A stretch of DNA of 64,000 nucleotides, taken from contig OX031063.1 in assembly GCA_943736015.1 (NCBI GenBank), positions 40,812,672 to 40,876,671 of the forward strand. The letters are read 5' to 3'. Positions 12,541 through 24,312 of the stretch are shown piece by piece. Source of the stretch: Tridacna crocea (lineage: Eukaryota; Mollusca; Bivalvia; Cardiida; Cardiidae). A program made the translations under genes and the position numbers. Below the pieces are notes generated by a model. It saw nothing but the letters and a program-made list of their open reading frames with translations. It did not search any database and was not told the origin of the DNA. Within the stretch, counting starts at the first letter, position 1. The number at the start of each line of letters is the position of its first letter.

Positions 12541-13666
12541 ATTGATAAATGAATAGAATAGAATATTTAACTATTCATAGCAGACTGTGTGGTCTCAAGG
12601 AGGCGGGTATTGCTATGAGGTATATTGTTTTTTTAATGAAAATTAGGATATTGTAGCGAGCTAGTGGTCTTTTTCTTCAAGCTCTTAGGTTTTGGGAGGT
12701 CAGGGTTGGCTAATTTGGACTCCACAAACTTATACACTAAACAAAAAAACTTTGAAGAGGGAGAGTTATAATTAGATACATGTACAGTGTACAAGAAAGA
12801 ACATAGCCTGAATAAAATGTGAATGGGAAGTAAAGAGAGACAAACGATATAATTGAATATGCTTACTCCTTATTAACACTTATAAAGTGCAGCTTCAACG
12901 TATTTAATTCATATGAAATAGTTTAAAATTAAATATGAAAAAAAAAATACAATTAATGACAGCAATATAGTCTATGACCAAGATTTATATTAGCACCTAT
13001 CCAATAAACACTTGCAGAGTTACCCCAGCTATGGATCCGTAGATCTGACTCCAAATTTGCTTCAAAAAAAGTTGAACTAAAACGTTTTAAAGAATAATTT
13101 AACTCCTACAGTCTAACAAAGGCGTGTCTGAGAAATTTGAGACACTCTTAGTTCATTTCAGCGGAGGAATATTTCAATCGTAAGGCTGAACTGAGAAAAA
13201 AAAGGTATCGAGACGCGACAGTTTGATCTAGGTCTGCATTTAAAGTTGACCGAGCGCGAACGACGCCGATCTAGAGCTCTACATGTACACACCCTTTGAT
13301 AAACTACAAACAAAAATTTAACCCAAAGCTATGTATGAATAATCATAAGGAAACTTAATAAACTAAAAAAACCCCAAACTTAGTGAAAAAATAATTCAAG
13401 TGATACCCAAGAAAATTTTGAGTGGAGTCCCAGTAAGGTTTAGATAAACCAAATTAACTATTGATATTAGGATACCACCTCTGATAATTTTTTAATAGAT
13501 TCTTTGTTCAATTGTTTCATATCATATATAATTGTTTTATTGATATTTCCTAAGATTGGTAATGCAAAGAGACTGGACAAGAATTATTTCTCGGTTTGCC
13601 CAGTTCAGTCTGGCATATGTAACAATTATGCATATCGGCGTCGTTTCTCATATTGTACTTTGTTTT
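12541..13666. other. Intergenic, nothing recognised
   Basis: AT-rich, with no ORF of note and no clear repeat structure. Confidence 0.5.
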
Positions 13667-14025
13667 AAGGTAGTGGACCCGTAATACTTCTAGTGAAGCA
13701 AGGCATGAAATTTCTTGATAGTTGAAAAAGACAGATTTATACAGCTATAATACTTTAGCACGTTTTTAACCGCCCACAAATTCCTTTGATGTCTATCTAG
13801 AAATTATATGTTGATACTTTTGTTAGTTTCCAAAAAATTGAGGTATTATCATATTCCTTTGTAATGAGAATATAATGGTTTTATATTTATAAATGATAAT
13901 TCTAGGAAGGAATAAAAGGAAAAAGTGGCTCTGTGAAAGTAGTATAATAGTACTCATTTTTAATCTTAGTAAATTTTGTAGGATAATATTATAGTGGAAA
14001 TAGCTGTTTTCTAGTACGGGCCCAC
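13667..14025. repeat. Family C dispersed element, copy 1
   Basis: It begins AAGGTAGTGGACCCGTAAT and ends ATAGCTGTTTTCTAGTACGGG. The interior shares long blocks with 32216-32665, 47861-48200 and, reversed, 36776-37075. Shared blocks include AATTCCTTTGATGTCTATCT and GTAGGATAATATTATAGTGG. No coding capacity; probably a non-autonomous DNA element. Confidence 0.75.
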
Positions 14026-15640
14026 AACGTTATGCATGCTATTTTCGAGTGGCTTTACGAATATCATTTTCAACTAATAGCGGATCATGTTTCACATCCG
14101 AATTATCATTGAAGAAACTTTTCCTTATTCTCCATAAGCATTATATTATCGGTTGATTTTCGAACACAAAGCACACGTCTACAAAACTCTATATCCTTGG
14201 CAGAACTAAATGACAAAATCTCTGATGCATAGTGTATCAAACAGTAAACTGGACAGAGAATCGTCATGTTTTAGTTTATTGTGTTAATAAGGACACATAT
14301 TTAATCATCAAAATTGATCGAAAATTTGAATGAAGTCTTCATTGTCGTAGGAATATTTACAGGTTTAGTACTTATACTTTGGCGGATTAGTTTTTACCAT
14401 AAAAAAGTACAGTTAATCAAAAAAGGCACTAAAAGGCATGTTTTATCAAAGCATTTTTCCAAATCAATGAAAGCTGATGGAAAATTTTAACTCAATTTAA
14501 GAACTTTGCTTTCATCGAATAAAACGTAAATGTGTAATTGATGATACTCTGAATTTTATAGCCAAATTGGTTTTCGTTTATATTTTCGTATTTTTTAATT
14601 CCATATCTTTTAACTTATTTTCTACAGACAATGTTTTCTGTGTTATTCATCCTTACTTTTTTTTTTGGTTTTGCTCTACCGCCTCCTGTGAATATGGATA
14701 TTCTGTAAATCCCAAGATTAAGGATAAAGTGATTTTTTAAAAAGGGTCTAAAATAATTATTTTTAACAAATACGGTTGAATGATCAGATAAGAAGCCTCA
14801 TTTACATCTATTGAGATATGATTAGGACCGCGTAATTTTCCATTTTACTCGCATTAGGAAATAAAAGATTTTATCAACTCTTCTTTTAAATCGATTTTAA
14901 AGAGCTGAAATACAGGGAAGATTTGGGTTCCAATCGGTTTGAGCAAATTCCAAGCTTTCAAAAAGGTTGATAAAATGTTTATTAAAAAAAGATCAAGGTA
15001 CTTGTAATGTCATCCTATTGGGCTTGTTAAGTGTTGTTCTTTTTTTTTTTCTTTTTTATTTCAAGGGTCGGGTTTAAATGTTATGTTATTTAAAGCTCCT
15101 TTTCTTGTGATTTTTATCCCATCCTTCTTCTGGATATGACTGAAATTATATGAAAAGCAGCGTACAGACAAACAAATTAAAGGAATTTCGACCAGCACTG
15201 CTAAATGATCATTCTTTGACGGTTACAGCTATTATATACACCTACCTAGAAATCAATAAAAAGCTTAATAATACTAGTTTTTGTCTCGTTACTAATTTAT
15301 AGGTCTGCCTGGCGTATTTGGTATCATTTCAGTGTTAATTCCCTCTCATTAAGGTAGATATTAGAATAATTGAGGATAATTTGTTTTATTAAGCCTTGTT
15401 CTTTTGTCGTTTTATTCCAAACGACCACATGATTTTAAACGGACACCTTTTTCATCAGCTTTCGTCTTCCAGCTCGGTAAAACTCGAGATTAAGTGATAA
15501 AGAATTAATCATAGTGTGAAGCTTTTTGGAAGAATAAATCGAGAAATCAGACATCAAATGTACATGTGGAACTTGTAAACCCCAAGAAGACTTACTATTT
15601 AGTACGAACGTTTCCGTATTTGAGGCATAGGCTACTCTAT
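14026..15640. other. Intergenic, nothing recognised
   Basis: AT-rich (homopolymer runs near 14655 and 15045) with no credible ORF or repeat pairing seen. Confidence 0.5.
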
Positions 15641-15800
15641 GGAAAAAAGGGCTAAATTCATCTTCAAAAAGTATTGTCCCAAGTTAGTCTGCCCATTCAC
15701 CAAGCCTGACATAGGCCAAAAGTCTTTGCTTTTCGGTCGTTTTGATATCAAAGGACCGATCTGATTCATGATTAAATCGCTTGTCAAAAATAAGTGGCTG
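15641..15800. repeat. Dispersed repeat family E fragment
   Basis: It shares an AAAAGGGCTAAATTCATC block, then a GTCTGCCCA-like block and TGATATCAAAGGACCGATCTG, with 59365-59560. Shorter relatives lie at 46685-46750 and 57640-57730. No coding capacity; only fragments are present. Confidence 0.5.
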
Positions 15801-15965
15801 CTGTTTATCTTAAAGTATATGATGGCTTACTTGGTATAATGCATCACAAAAATACATCATAAGTATATATCTCAAAACTGTTGTGTCTGGATATGCAAAT
15901 CCACTCGTTTAAGCTCCTGTAAACTACTCATACTAAAAAAAGCCTTTCCACTCCCCGTAAAAAAA

Positions 15966-16345
15966 TAAATAGAGGATAATCAACTGGTTATTTTTGACAT
16001 GAAAAATATTTCACGAGGATGGGTTGTTAGGCGTTGAAAAAACGAGTGCGCAGGACGAGTTTTTTTTTAACGCCTTACGACGCATCCGAGTGAGATATTT
16101 TTCATATAAAAAATAACCAGTTGATTATTCTATTTATTATATACCATATTAACATTATTATTTTTAATTCTTAGTTTGAAAGTCGAATAAAAAAATGTAG
16201 CGAAAAAAAAAAAGTTCCTAAATTACGGTAGGAAGTGAAAGTTGATATCGTCACTAGTGATGATATCAAAATTTATTACACTGGGAAATTCCAGGATTTC
16301 ACTGCCAGGTATATTATAAAAAGTGACATCATATTTGACGTCACT
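15966..16345. repeat. Family G foldback element, copy 1
   Basis: Positions 15972-16137 form a long inverted repeat, GAGGATAATCAACTGGTTAT... against ...ATAACCAGTTGATTATTC, around a GC-richer centre. The adjoining 16138-16345 segment, with ATCGTCACTAGTGATGATATC, recurs in inverse orientation at 25609-25740. The whole block is therefore a dispersed unit present twice in opposite orientation. Confidence 0.75.
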
Positions 16346-16379
16346 TTATGCTTACCTGAAACGCAGTAAAATAATATAT

Positions 16380-16985
16380 ATAGGATCTGACATGAGTGGG
16401 CTTTTGAGATAAGATTTTATTAAACGAGTCAAAGGAAATATCATTAAGCGAGTCTTTCTATCTCGAACGCCCACGAATGTCAGACTCTTTTTATGACATG
16501 ATGCAAAAACATTCATAAATGCACACGCGGTAATATCCATAGGACCCATTAACGTCTACGAAATGGGACAAAATGACATCGAAAGTGACGTCACACAAAT
16601 ATGATGTTAAACGTGTATAAGATAAGGAAATTCGTAATGGGTACATTACACTGAAAACATGTGAGGTTCTATTCATAAACGCACACGCGGTAATATCCAT
16701 AGGACCCATTAACGTCTACGAAATGGGACAAAATGACATCGAAAGTGACGTCACACAAATATGATATTAAACGTGTATAAGATAAGGAAATTCGTAATGG
16801 GTATATTACACTGAAAACATGTGAGGTTCTGTGATAAATATACGATCTGACATGAGCTGCTTTTAATATAATTTTTCATAAACGAGACTCGCCAAAGGCT
16901 CGCTTAATCACATTTTTTTCTTGGCGTTTTTAATATTTTTTTTTATCTAATCCGCTTACGAATATGAGATCCTTTTTATCACATA
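16380..16985. repeat. Composite repeat with a 160-bp tandem duplication
   Basis: A foldback (AGGATCTGACATGAGTGGG against CCCACGAATGTCAGACTC) spans 16380-16497. It is followed by two near-identical units (about 16511-16674 and 16675-16835) containing CACACGCGGTAATATCCATA and GACATCGAAAGTGACGTCAC. A second foldback of the same kind starts at 16848. One related copy of the unit lies at 26120-26290. ORFs in this stretch are by-products. Confidence 0.75.
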
Positions 16986-17489
16986 AAGTAATTTCCAAAG
17001 CATTAATCAGAAGATGCAAAACCATCTATCAGTTACACCCACGATGATATCCATCATAAACCCATTCACTTTTTCTGATATAAGTTCAAAATGATGTCAA
17101 AAAAAGGAAAGGAAATACACAATAATGACATTAGTGCCTATAGTGAATTACTATTTTCCAGCTGTTTATATTCATGTTAATGTACTAAAATTCCCTTGAC
17201 CTGGAGGTCAGTGAAAATTTAAGATACCGCCGGTGTCAAATAGGACGCATTGCCCTGTATTTTGTGGTGTTTGGGACCAACGTTTTGCTTTGTTTCAATG
17301 TCACTGCAACTTTTTTTTTGCTTTGTTTCAATGTCACTGTGTGGTAATTTGTTACATCTAGGCAAAAGTGGTTATTACGTAAGATACTTCAGCGATATCC
17401 CCACTTTTCCATACTGACTCTAGAGGTACTCACATTAAAAAATGAAACTGCCTAAAATATAATGTAACATTTTTCCAAGTAATCAAACT

Positions 17490-19009
17490 AGAAGGCCCTG
17501 AAGGGCCTGATATCGCTCTACAGGCAGAGATTTTGCTTTTATTCTAGCATACACTATAAATTCAGAATGCAAAAAGAAAAAAAAATACAATGATTAAAAC
17601 CAGAAATGCCGACTTCAATAGATTAAAAAAGAAATCAAAATTTTCAACTTGAAATGGCTTCTTTTCCCATACTGATTGTCAGATTTCTTTTTTAAATCGA
17701 TAGGGTTGAAGCTATTGATAAGATAAACAAACTCTGCAGGTTTCACAAAAATCTGATAACAAATGCAGACTTCATCACGTACACAACAAATAAACAAGAA
17801 ATGCATTTTCAATGCGTAAAAAAGAATTGGTAATTTTTAACTTGAAATGGCTACTTTTCCCATACTGTTTGTTGGATTTATTTCAAAATCGATACTATTG
17901 AAACTTTTGGCAAGATAAACAAACCATGCAAGTTTCACAAAAATCTAATAACAAATGCACATTTTATCCCGTGAACAAGAATTTGAAATTTTCAACTTGA
18001 AATAGCTACTTTTCCCATACTGTTGGTTGGATTTTTCTCAAAATATATTGGGTTGAATCTACTGCTAAGATAAAAAAAACCGTGTGATTTTCATGAAAAT
18101 CTGACAAGAAAGACCGACTTTATTGTGTAAACATGAATTAGAAATTTTCAAGTTGAAAGGGCTACTTTTCCCATACCGTTTTTTGGATTTTTTTCAAAAT
18201 CAATAGGGTTGAAGCTATTGATGAGATAAACAAACTGTGCAAGTTTCACAAAAATCGGGCAATAATTGCAGAGTTTATCGCGTAAACAAGAATTAGAAAT
18301 TTTCAACTTGAAATGGCTACTTTTCCCATACTGTTTGTTGGATTTTTCTCAAAATCAATAGGATTAAAGCTATTAATGAGATAAACAAGCTGTGCAAGTT
18401 TCACAAAAAACTGACCACAAATGCAGACTTATCGCATAAACAAAAATTAGAAATTTTCAACTTGAAATGGCTACTTTTCCCATGCTATTTGTTGGAATTT
18501 TCTCAATATCAGTAGGGTTGAAGCTATTGATGAGATAAACAAACTGTGCAAGTTTCATAAAAATCTGACCACATATGCAGACTTTATCACGTAAACAAGA
18601 ATTAGAAATTTTCAACTTGAAATGGCTACTTTTTCCATACTATTTGTTGGATTTTTCTTAATATCAATAGGGTTGAAGCTATTGAAGAGATAAACAAACT
18701 GTGCAAGTTTCACGTAAATCTGACCACAAATGCAGACTTTATCGCGTAAACAAGAATTTGAAGTTTTCAACTTGAAATGGCTATTTTTCCCATACTGTTT
18801 GTTGGATTTTTCTCAAAATCAATAAGTTTGAAGCTATTGATGAGGTAAACAAACTGTGCAAGTTTCATGAAAATCGGGCAACAAATACAGACTTTATCGC
18901 GTAAACAAGAAAAAGACTAACGGACGGACAGACGGACGGACAGACGGACGGACGACGGAAACCACGCCATGACATAAGCTCTGCTGGCTGAAAGCCAGTA
19001 GAGCTAATT
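17490..19009. repeat. 1.5-kb element with eight ~155-bp tandem monomers
   Basis: Monomers start near 17638, 17832, 17984, 18138, 18296, 18450, 18608 and 18762, each with TTTCAACTTGAAATGGCTAC and a following ACTGTTTGTTGGATTTTTCT-type block. The array ends in a GGAC/AGAC tract (18921-18957). After that come GCCATGACATAAGCTCTG and the hairpin CTGGCTGAAAGCCAG (about 18982-18996). The left end carries the small hairpin GGCCCTGAAGGGCC. No coding capacity. The right end is related to the element starting near 35452. Confidence 0.85.
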
Positions 19010-19610
19010 AAAAAAAATCGGTGCAATGTAATCAGTATTTTGCATTCGATTTCTGTAATGTTTTGTATATAAAAGAAAAAAGAATTCGGTCGGCCACACT
19101 TGTTGCATTCAATTTCTGTAACAGAAACCAGCTATAGGAAAGGAAATTTCGACATCTTCTGGAACAAAATGGGACGAAAGCCAAGGGAGGAAGCCAAACA
19201 ACGTGTTTTGCTGATTGAATGTGTCTTATGTAAGACAGGTATGCCGATACCAATACGTGATTGGCCTTATGCTTATATAGGGTTTAATGATTCTATATAG
19301 TGGCATTAAACAATAATACGTAATTTGATTGAACTCTTTTTATGCCAGGCATTTATAAGTAAACATTCCCTGAAATGCCAACACCAAATGACGCATGTCA
19401 TTTTTCTTATTTTTCAATCAGATTTTGTTTGTGGAAATGTGATGAATAGGGGAAATGTGATGAATAAGACAATTGGATGCCTTTGAAAAATTTACATATT
19501 AGAATGAAATATCCGTTACCAAATTAAAGAAACTACATTTTTCTAACTTGACTTATCTTCGTAGAGTGCGCCTAAATTTGTTTGAAAATTAAAACAACTT
19601 TCACGGTATA
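19010..19610. other. Intergenic, nothing recognised
   Basis: Contains two short similar blocks around 19041 and 19106 (GCATTCGATTTCTGTAA and GCATTCAATTTCTGTAA). No credible gene. Confidence 0.4.
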
Positions 19611-20176
19611 CACTGAAACGAACTTCTAAACGGCCACTTTTAGGCTGTAATTGCCCATTGACGTTTTTTCGCGTCCGCTGCCTATTAAAAGGGACGGGTT
19701 ATTTGGTTTCATTTTTTGCAGAATAATTTCCCGGTCTGAAAACATACCTGAGCCAAATTCTGAAGAGAATTCATTCAATTTTTATCGCGGAAGAAACTTA
19801 TTCGTCATCCATTCACTCAACATTGTAAATTGAAATATCAATTTTTGAAAACTTCATGCTTGTTTTTTCGGATAACATTTCTTTCATAGAGAATAATTTT
19901 CATGTTTTTTCTTATTGTTTACAGAAGTTCAGTATTTTATGCTTCTCTTTTTTTAACTGTTTTAGCTGGTAGACACCACGAATGCGGAAGCAACTACTTT
20001 TCCTTTTTTCGAAAAAGGGAGTCACAGTCTTCTGTTGGCAAAATCGGGAATCTTTTCACTACAATACTATGGTTGACGTCCAGATATACATTACAACTTG
20101 TTTTTATTAACATTTTTTATACTTGCTCCAATTTATAGGAGAAACAAAAGTGGCCGTTTAGAAGTTCATTTCAGTG
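19611..20176. mobile_element. 566-bp non-autonomous element with ~32-bp TIRs
   Basis: The left end (19611-19643, starting CACTGAAACGAACTTCTAAA) is nearly the exact reverse complement of the right end (20146-20176, ending GAAGTTCATTTCAGTG). Both contain the palindromic pair CGGCCACTTTT and AAAAGTGGCCG. The interior is AT-rich with no transposase remnant. The superfamily is not assigned. Confidence 0.75.
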
Positions 20177-21152
20177 TATTCTGAATTTTGATTTAAAAGT
20201 GTCACAAAATGATTCAAACTTCAATCTATCAAGTTAGAATATCTTAAATGTAACAATGTCTCCAACTTTTCGATCATGAAAACAGTTCCGAATAAAAATA
20301 TAAAACGACCTTTAGTTTGCTGTCGAAGTAGAGTGGTTGATATTTCACTTAAGAACACCATTCCAAAGATGCATACACATCAAAAGTATCAATCATAAGT
20401 ATTCCGCAACAGATATTCAATTTTTCATCCATTTTGCGAGACCAATGTCATACTTCGTAACTATCAAAGTTATGCATTAATTTTAGATTTCTGATCTAGA
20501 ATGTATTACTTGCATGGCATTTTTCTTTGACGAAGTCGCATTTCTGGCAAATTTACAGCTCCCGTGTTTCTATTTATTGGGAATGGATGAAAACACTTTC
20601 GATTCGTTTTTTTTCCCAATTTATTGTCGTTATCAAGTGAATTAATAGGAAACTTTCATTCCAAAAATAGTTACACATCACCTTCATATATGAAAATCAT
20701 TGGTTGAAAGTAAGCGCAAAATGATAACTTCTTTATCAGAACGATATAAATGCAATATTGATTCTTGCCTCATCTGAAAGTAAAATCTGTGAAATTATCC
20801 ATCATTCCAGGATTGTTTTTCCACAAAACATACAGGTTATTTTTACACTTGACCAATCTGACAACCACTTAAAGTATGTATGCAATAATAATGACAAAGG
20901 GTTTTCGTCCACATAATTTTGTTTGTACTTTCATCGGTTTCACGCAAGTACTTTTGAAGCGAATTTTCTGTTCAATTGGTCCATTAGCTGTGGGGAAATT
21001 TGCTTTTTGAATTCAAACCATGAATGGCAGACGACGGCGTTTACACACCACAATATATCTCATATGCACTTTGCTCAGATAAGCCCCTCCCCCCCCCAAG
21101 AAAAGTTACTCTTCACCACACAGTTCCGACAGAAAGATCATTGAGAAGACTA
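20177..21152. other. Intergenic, nothing recognised
   Basis: No gene or structured repeat seen; a C-rich run is at about 21085-21098. Confidence 0.45.
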
Positions 21153-21410
21153 TAGCAGACATTTTGGGAAATGGAGTAAATGCTCAAAACCATGATATTC
21201 TCCTCTTCCCACCAGGTTTTCTACCCAATCAAAGACAAAAATGTGGGACATTGTGGGAAATGGAGAAAATGCTGAAAACCAGCATATCCTCCTCTTTCCA
21301 CTAGGTTTTCTACCCTATTGAAGACAAAAATGATCATTTCACCAGAATAAGTTGTCTGCTGATGCTTTCAGCTTCGAGGAGCCTCCTATGAGCGACAAAG
21401 GAGAGGTAGG
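21153..21410. repeat. Family A MITE with internally duplicated core
   Basis: Two tandem copies of the diverged hairpin region occur at about 21160-21245 and 21250-21330. Each runs TTGGGAAATGGAG...CTCCTC...GGTTTTCTACCC. A single family A 3' half follows (GTTGTCTGCTGATGCTTTCA). It lies just beyond the 3' end of GPCR copy 1. Confidence 0.6.
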
Positions 21411-21528
21411 TCAGTTTGCCGAAAAGAAAGATAGAAGAAACTTTAAATAAAGCTATTCAGATTTTAAAAATTCAACTATCAGGAAAACATATCGTTGTGT
21501 CTCTGAAGCAAATTCATTCATCTAGATC

Positions 21529-22731
21529 TTATCTGGTACAAGAGCAAAAGACAGTTTTGTAGAGAACTTTTCTAAATTCTTTCAATTGAAGAGTGTACAA
21601 AATGGGATTTATGATAGAATTAAAACTTAAAGTGCAGAAAAATGGGACTTTAAAACCCCTTGAAAACGACCAAGAATCAATAACCGATTGCATCATTAAC
21701 GCAGTTACACCTGGCCAGGTACAGATATTTAGGAAAAGAAGTATGAACCCTAGTAAAATAAATGCTTTGTTCTGCTGTGTTCTTTTCTCGGTGTTTGAAC
21801 CCGACCCAGATGGCACCGCGTTAGAATTTGATAGGGCCAGGGTTCGTCTTGTAAGAGGAGTCAGACCGATTATGACTTCACTGCCACTTCTTTTCGACGA
21901 TGCCATATTCAAGATACCCGTTGTCTTTAATCGATCTCGTCTACCAATTTTAAAGTTAGAAGGTCCTTTTGCCGGGTAGAGGATTTCGCTGCTCGACTCA
22001 CCTCGCCCACTGTTTTCCTTGACGGGAATCTGTGTTCGAAATTTTAGGGTGGATGAAACGTCATTGCTCCTTAAGGAATGAATGTCTGGATGCGTTCGTC
22101 TTAGTTTATACCGGAGCATGAAAAATAAATATCCGTAAAGGATATTCGTTACAAGCAGTGGGAGCAGAAATGTTATGAAAAACGTTTTCATCGAGGAACT
22201 AAAGTGTTCACGGAAAACTGCCTCCATTGAACAACCAATATTATATATGTACTCTTGACGGGGTTTCCAAATGACAAAAGGCAGAGAACAAAAAATGATA
22301 CCTAAAGTTAAAGCTGTTGTGCTAAATGCAATTACTTTTGCTCTTGTCAAGTGATGATCCACCTTGTCCACCCTTAACATAATAATGAATCTGTTAATAC
22401 AGATGGCTGCCACGTTATAGAGCGTTATGGACTGGGACGACATGAAAAAGCCGATGAGGAAACAGCATCGAATTACATCGGTTTTGAACCAGTCATAATC
22501 AACAAATGAGACGACTAACAGTGCAACTCCGGCTATATTGTCAGTGAGGCTCAAAAGGGAAATCTGTAAAGTGTAGACTCCTGGTATGTTTTGCTTCTTT
22601 ATGAAGAGACAAAACAGGACTGTCCCGTTTAAACACAAAATTAAGAAAGCTGTCACTCTCATCATGACGATAATCACAACTGGCAATTCATCGGATAGAT
22701 TCTGTATCTCTGCTGTCATGTTCATGGACAT
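21529..22731 (-). CDS. Class A GPCR, paralogue 1 (400 aa)
   Basis: Complete uninterrupted seven-transmembrane receptor. The N-terminus has two N-glycosylation sequons (NMT at 4, NLS at 11). TM1 is about residues 20-43. TM2 has LSLTD with the sodium-site Asp. TM3 follows the disulfide Cys (IRCC) and ends in INR instead of DRY. ECL2 has IGCS. TM5 contains LLPLL. Intracellular loop 3 is long (about residues 210-325) and Ser/Thr/Arg-rich. TM6 carries CTWPG, a variant of CWxP, and TM7 has the canonical NPILY. The tail ends CSCTR, a possible palmitoylation site. The ligand cannot be named; family-level assignment is secure. The ATG is the first in frame and is conserved in the paralogue at 33722-34921. 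The duplicated block continues into an upstream non-coding exon. Confidence 0.9.
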   Translation of the reverse strand: MSMNMTAEIQNLSDELPVVIIVMMRVTAFLILCLNGTVLFCLFIKKQNIPGVYTLQISLLSLTDNIAGVALLVVSFVDYDWFKTDVIRCCFLIGFFMSSQSITLYNVAAICINRFIIMLRVDKVDHHLTRAKVIAFSTTALTLGIIFCSLPFVIWKPRQEYIYNIGCSMEAVFREHFSSSMKTFFITFLLPLLVTNILYGYLFFMLRYKLRRTHPDIHSLRSNDVSSTLKFRTQIPVKENSGRGESSSEILYPAKGPSNFKIGRRDRLKTTGILNMASSKRSGSEVIIGLTPLTRRTLALSNSNAVPSGSGSNTEKRTQQNKAFILLGFILLFLNICTWPGVTALMMQSVIDSWSFSRGFKVPFFCTLSFNSIINPILYTLQLKEFRKVLYKTVFCSCTR

Positions 22732-23396
22732 CTTCGTATCTTCCCTTTCACTGTTTCAGCGTCAAATACATGTCTCTACAGCAGCAAATACAAAATACGG
22801 AAACCCAGAAAAAACCTGAACTCAAGGATTGACTCAACAAGCTGATGATATAGATCCAAGATAAGGCAGCATTTATTCAGGCCATGCTCTGTCAAAACAA
22901 AAAAAAAAAGAAACTTTGGATCCCTGCGATTCAGCATACCAAGCAAATCATCATATAATTATGGATCCACAAAATCTGTTTACCTAACAACCAAGCAAAC
23001 CTTTCTTGGGAAATAAAAGTCATTACTAACTTCCTATATTTGCTTATATGTCTTGCAAATTTAAGTGAACAACTTCAGGTATTCCGTAAGATAGATACAT
23101 GTAGATTCATCGACATTTGACAAACTGAAAGAGAGAAAGCCAGGAAATACATGCGTAGACGTATTGACCGCCGTAATATGACCTAAGCTGTTAGAATGAC
23201 GTCTTATTCCAATACAAATAATATAAACAAAAGACAAGTCAATATAATCTTCGATGAAGACAACGGACCTTTACAAATTCAAGTTTCTTTTCTATAATAG
23301 CTCCTCTCCTGCAATTTCCACTAGTTAACTGGAAGTGATAGCATAGAAGCATAATCGTTTATATACTAGTGAATTTATACAAAGACGGTCACTTAC

Positions 23397-23590
23397 TTAA
23401 GACTCTTGCAATATATAGTCGAATATAAATAATCTCGTATTTTCTGTGAAGCCGCCCCAATGTTCCTCGATAAAACAACAAAATTCCCCTGTATACTGAG
23501 AGACTAACTAGACTGTGATTAACATTAAACATTTGAGCGTATTACCGATACTTCACCCTGTTCCCCTACGACCATAATTATTATGTCAGT
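23397..23590 (-). promoter_or_regulatory. Predicted 5' untranslated exon and promoter region of GPCR paralogue 1
   Basis: On the minus strand the block contains AATGTTCCTCGATAAA-like and CAGTATACAGGGGAATTTTG sequences. It ends at a strong donor, AA|GTAAGTGAC, with the last exon base at 23397. The same block and donor occur upstream of paralogue 2, ending at 37320. A candidate acceptor, CTGCTGTAG, lies about 60 nt before the ATG. Conservation outside the ORF supports a shared leader exon. The transcription start is unknown. Confidence 0.5.
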
Positions 23591-24059
23591 TATTGCGTAT
23601 CCAAGATTATTAAAAGAGATAAATTCAGCATGTTCAAAACTTGTTTACGGTTAACTACGGTGTTGTAACCCCACTCAGAGCCCCAGTTAGAGGATGTGAC
23701 TTTGATTTCAAAGATTAAAATATCGATAATTCTCCACTAAAACCTATGTTATGGGTACTCATTAGAATCGTCTCACTGAGACCACAGCATTGGGTTTGGG
23801 AAAAAAAGAATAATGGATTTAGAATACCATCACCCCCTCTTATCTGGGGGCTCTGCCTACCGTTACTATCTATTTTGACGTGGTTGACCTGCGTTTACCG
23901 TCTTTTACCTTTCTTAACCGTAGTATACATAACTAAGGCCAACTACGGTCATTCCCTGTCAACTACGTAAGGTCTGGCCACGATTCAAGCCGTGGTCACG
24001 CATTTCGTAGGTGAAAGTAGTGGGAAATGACCGTAGTTTTGGAATGAATTATAAAAACA
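23591..24059. other. Intergenic, nothing recognised
   Basis: Short imperfect repeats of a GGTTAACTACGG/GGCCAACTACGG type occur near 23649 and 23937. No gene. Confidence 0.4.
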
Positions 24060-24312
24060 AAGAACTGCTGCGGGTGACCAGCAAAGTTGGAAAACGGAGA
24101 AATTGTTGGTAACCAGAAAAGGGAGAAAAAGTGGGTTACCAGCAAACTGGGAAAGGAGGAAATGCAGATTCGGAGATGGAGAAAATGCAGGTCAACTGCC
24201 ATCTCAGAAAAGGAGAAAATGCAAAGTCAGACAGGATAAAATGCAGGTTAAACCGCAAACTCGGAAAAGGAGAAAAAGCAGGTTACCAGAAAATTCGGAA
24301 AAGAAGAAAATG
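24060..24312 (+). repeat. Degenerate minisatellite built from family A MITE arms
   Basis: About eight units of 23-35 bp, each like GGTTACCAGCAAACTGGGAA followed by AGGAGAAAATGCA. The unit is one arm of the family A hairpin in direct orientation. Open frames of 70-91 aa across it are repeat translations. Confidence 0.65.

Noticed and set aside
17638-18910. Regular repeats resembling a CRISPR array
   Set aside because: The 155-bp period has no short repeat/unique spacer alternation and no cas genes; this is eukaryotic DNA with long tandem monomers.
21593-21979. 128-aa plus-strand ORF, with a 158-aa counterpart at 33795-34271
   Set aside because: Antisense shadows of the GPCR C-terminal half; their conservation follows from the receptor.
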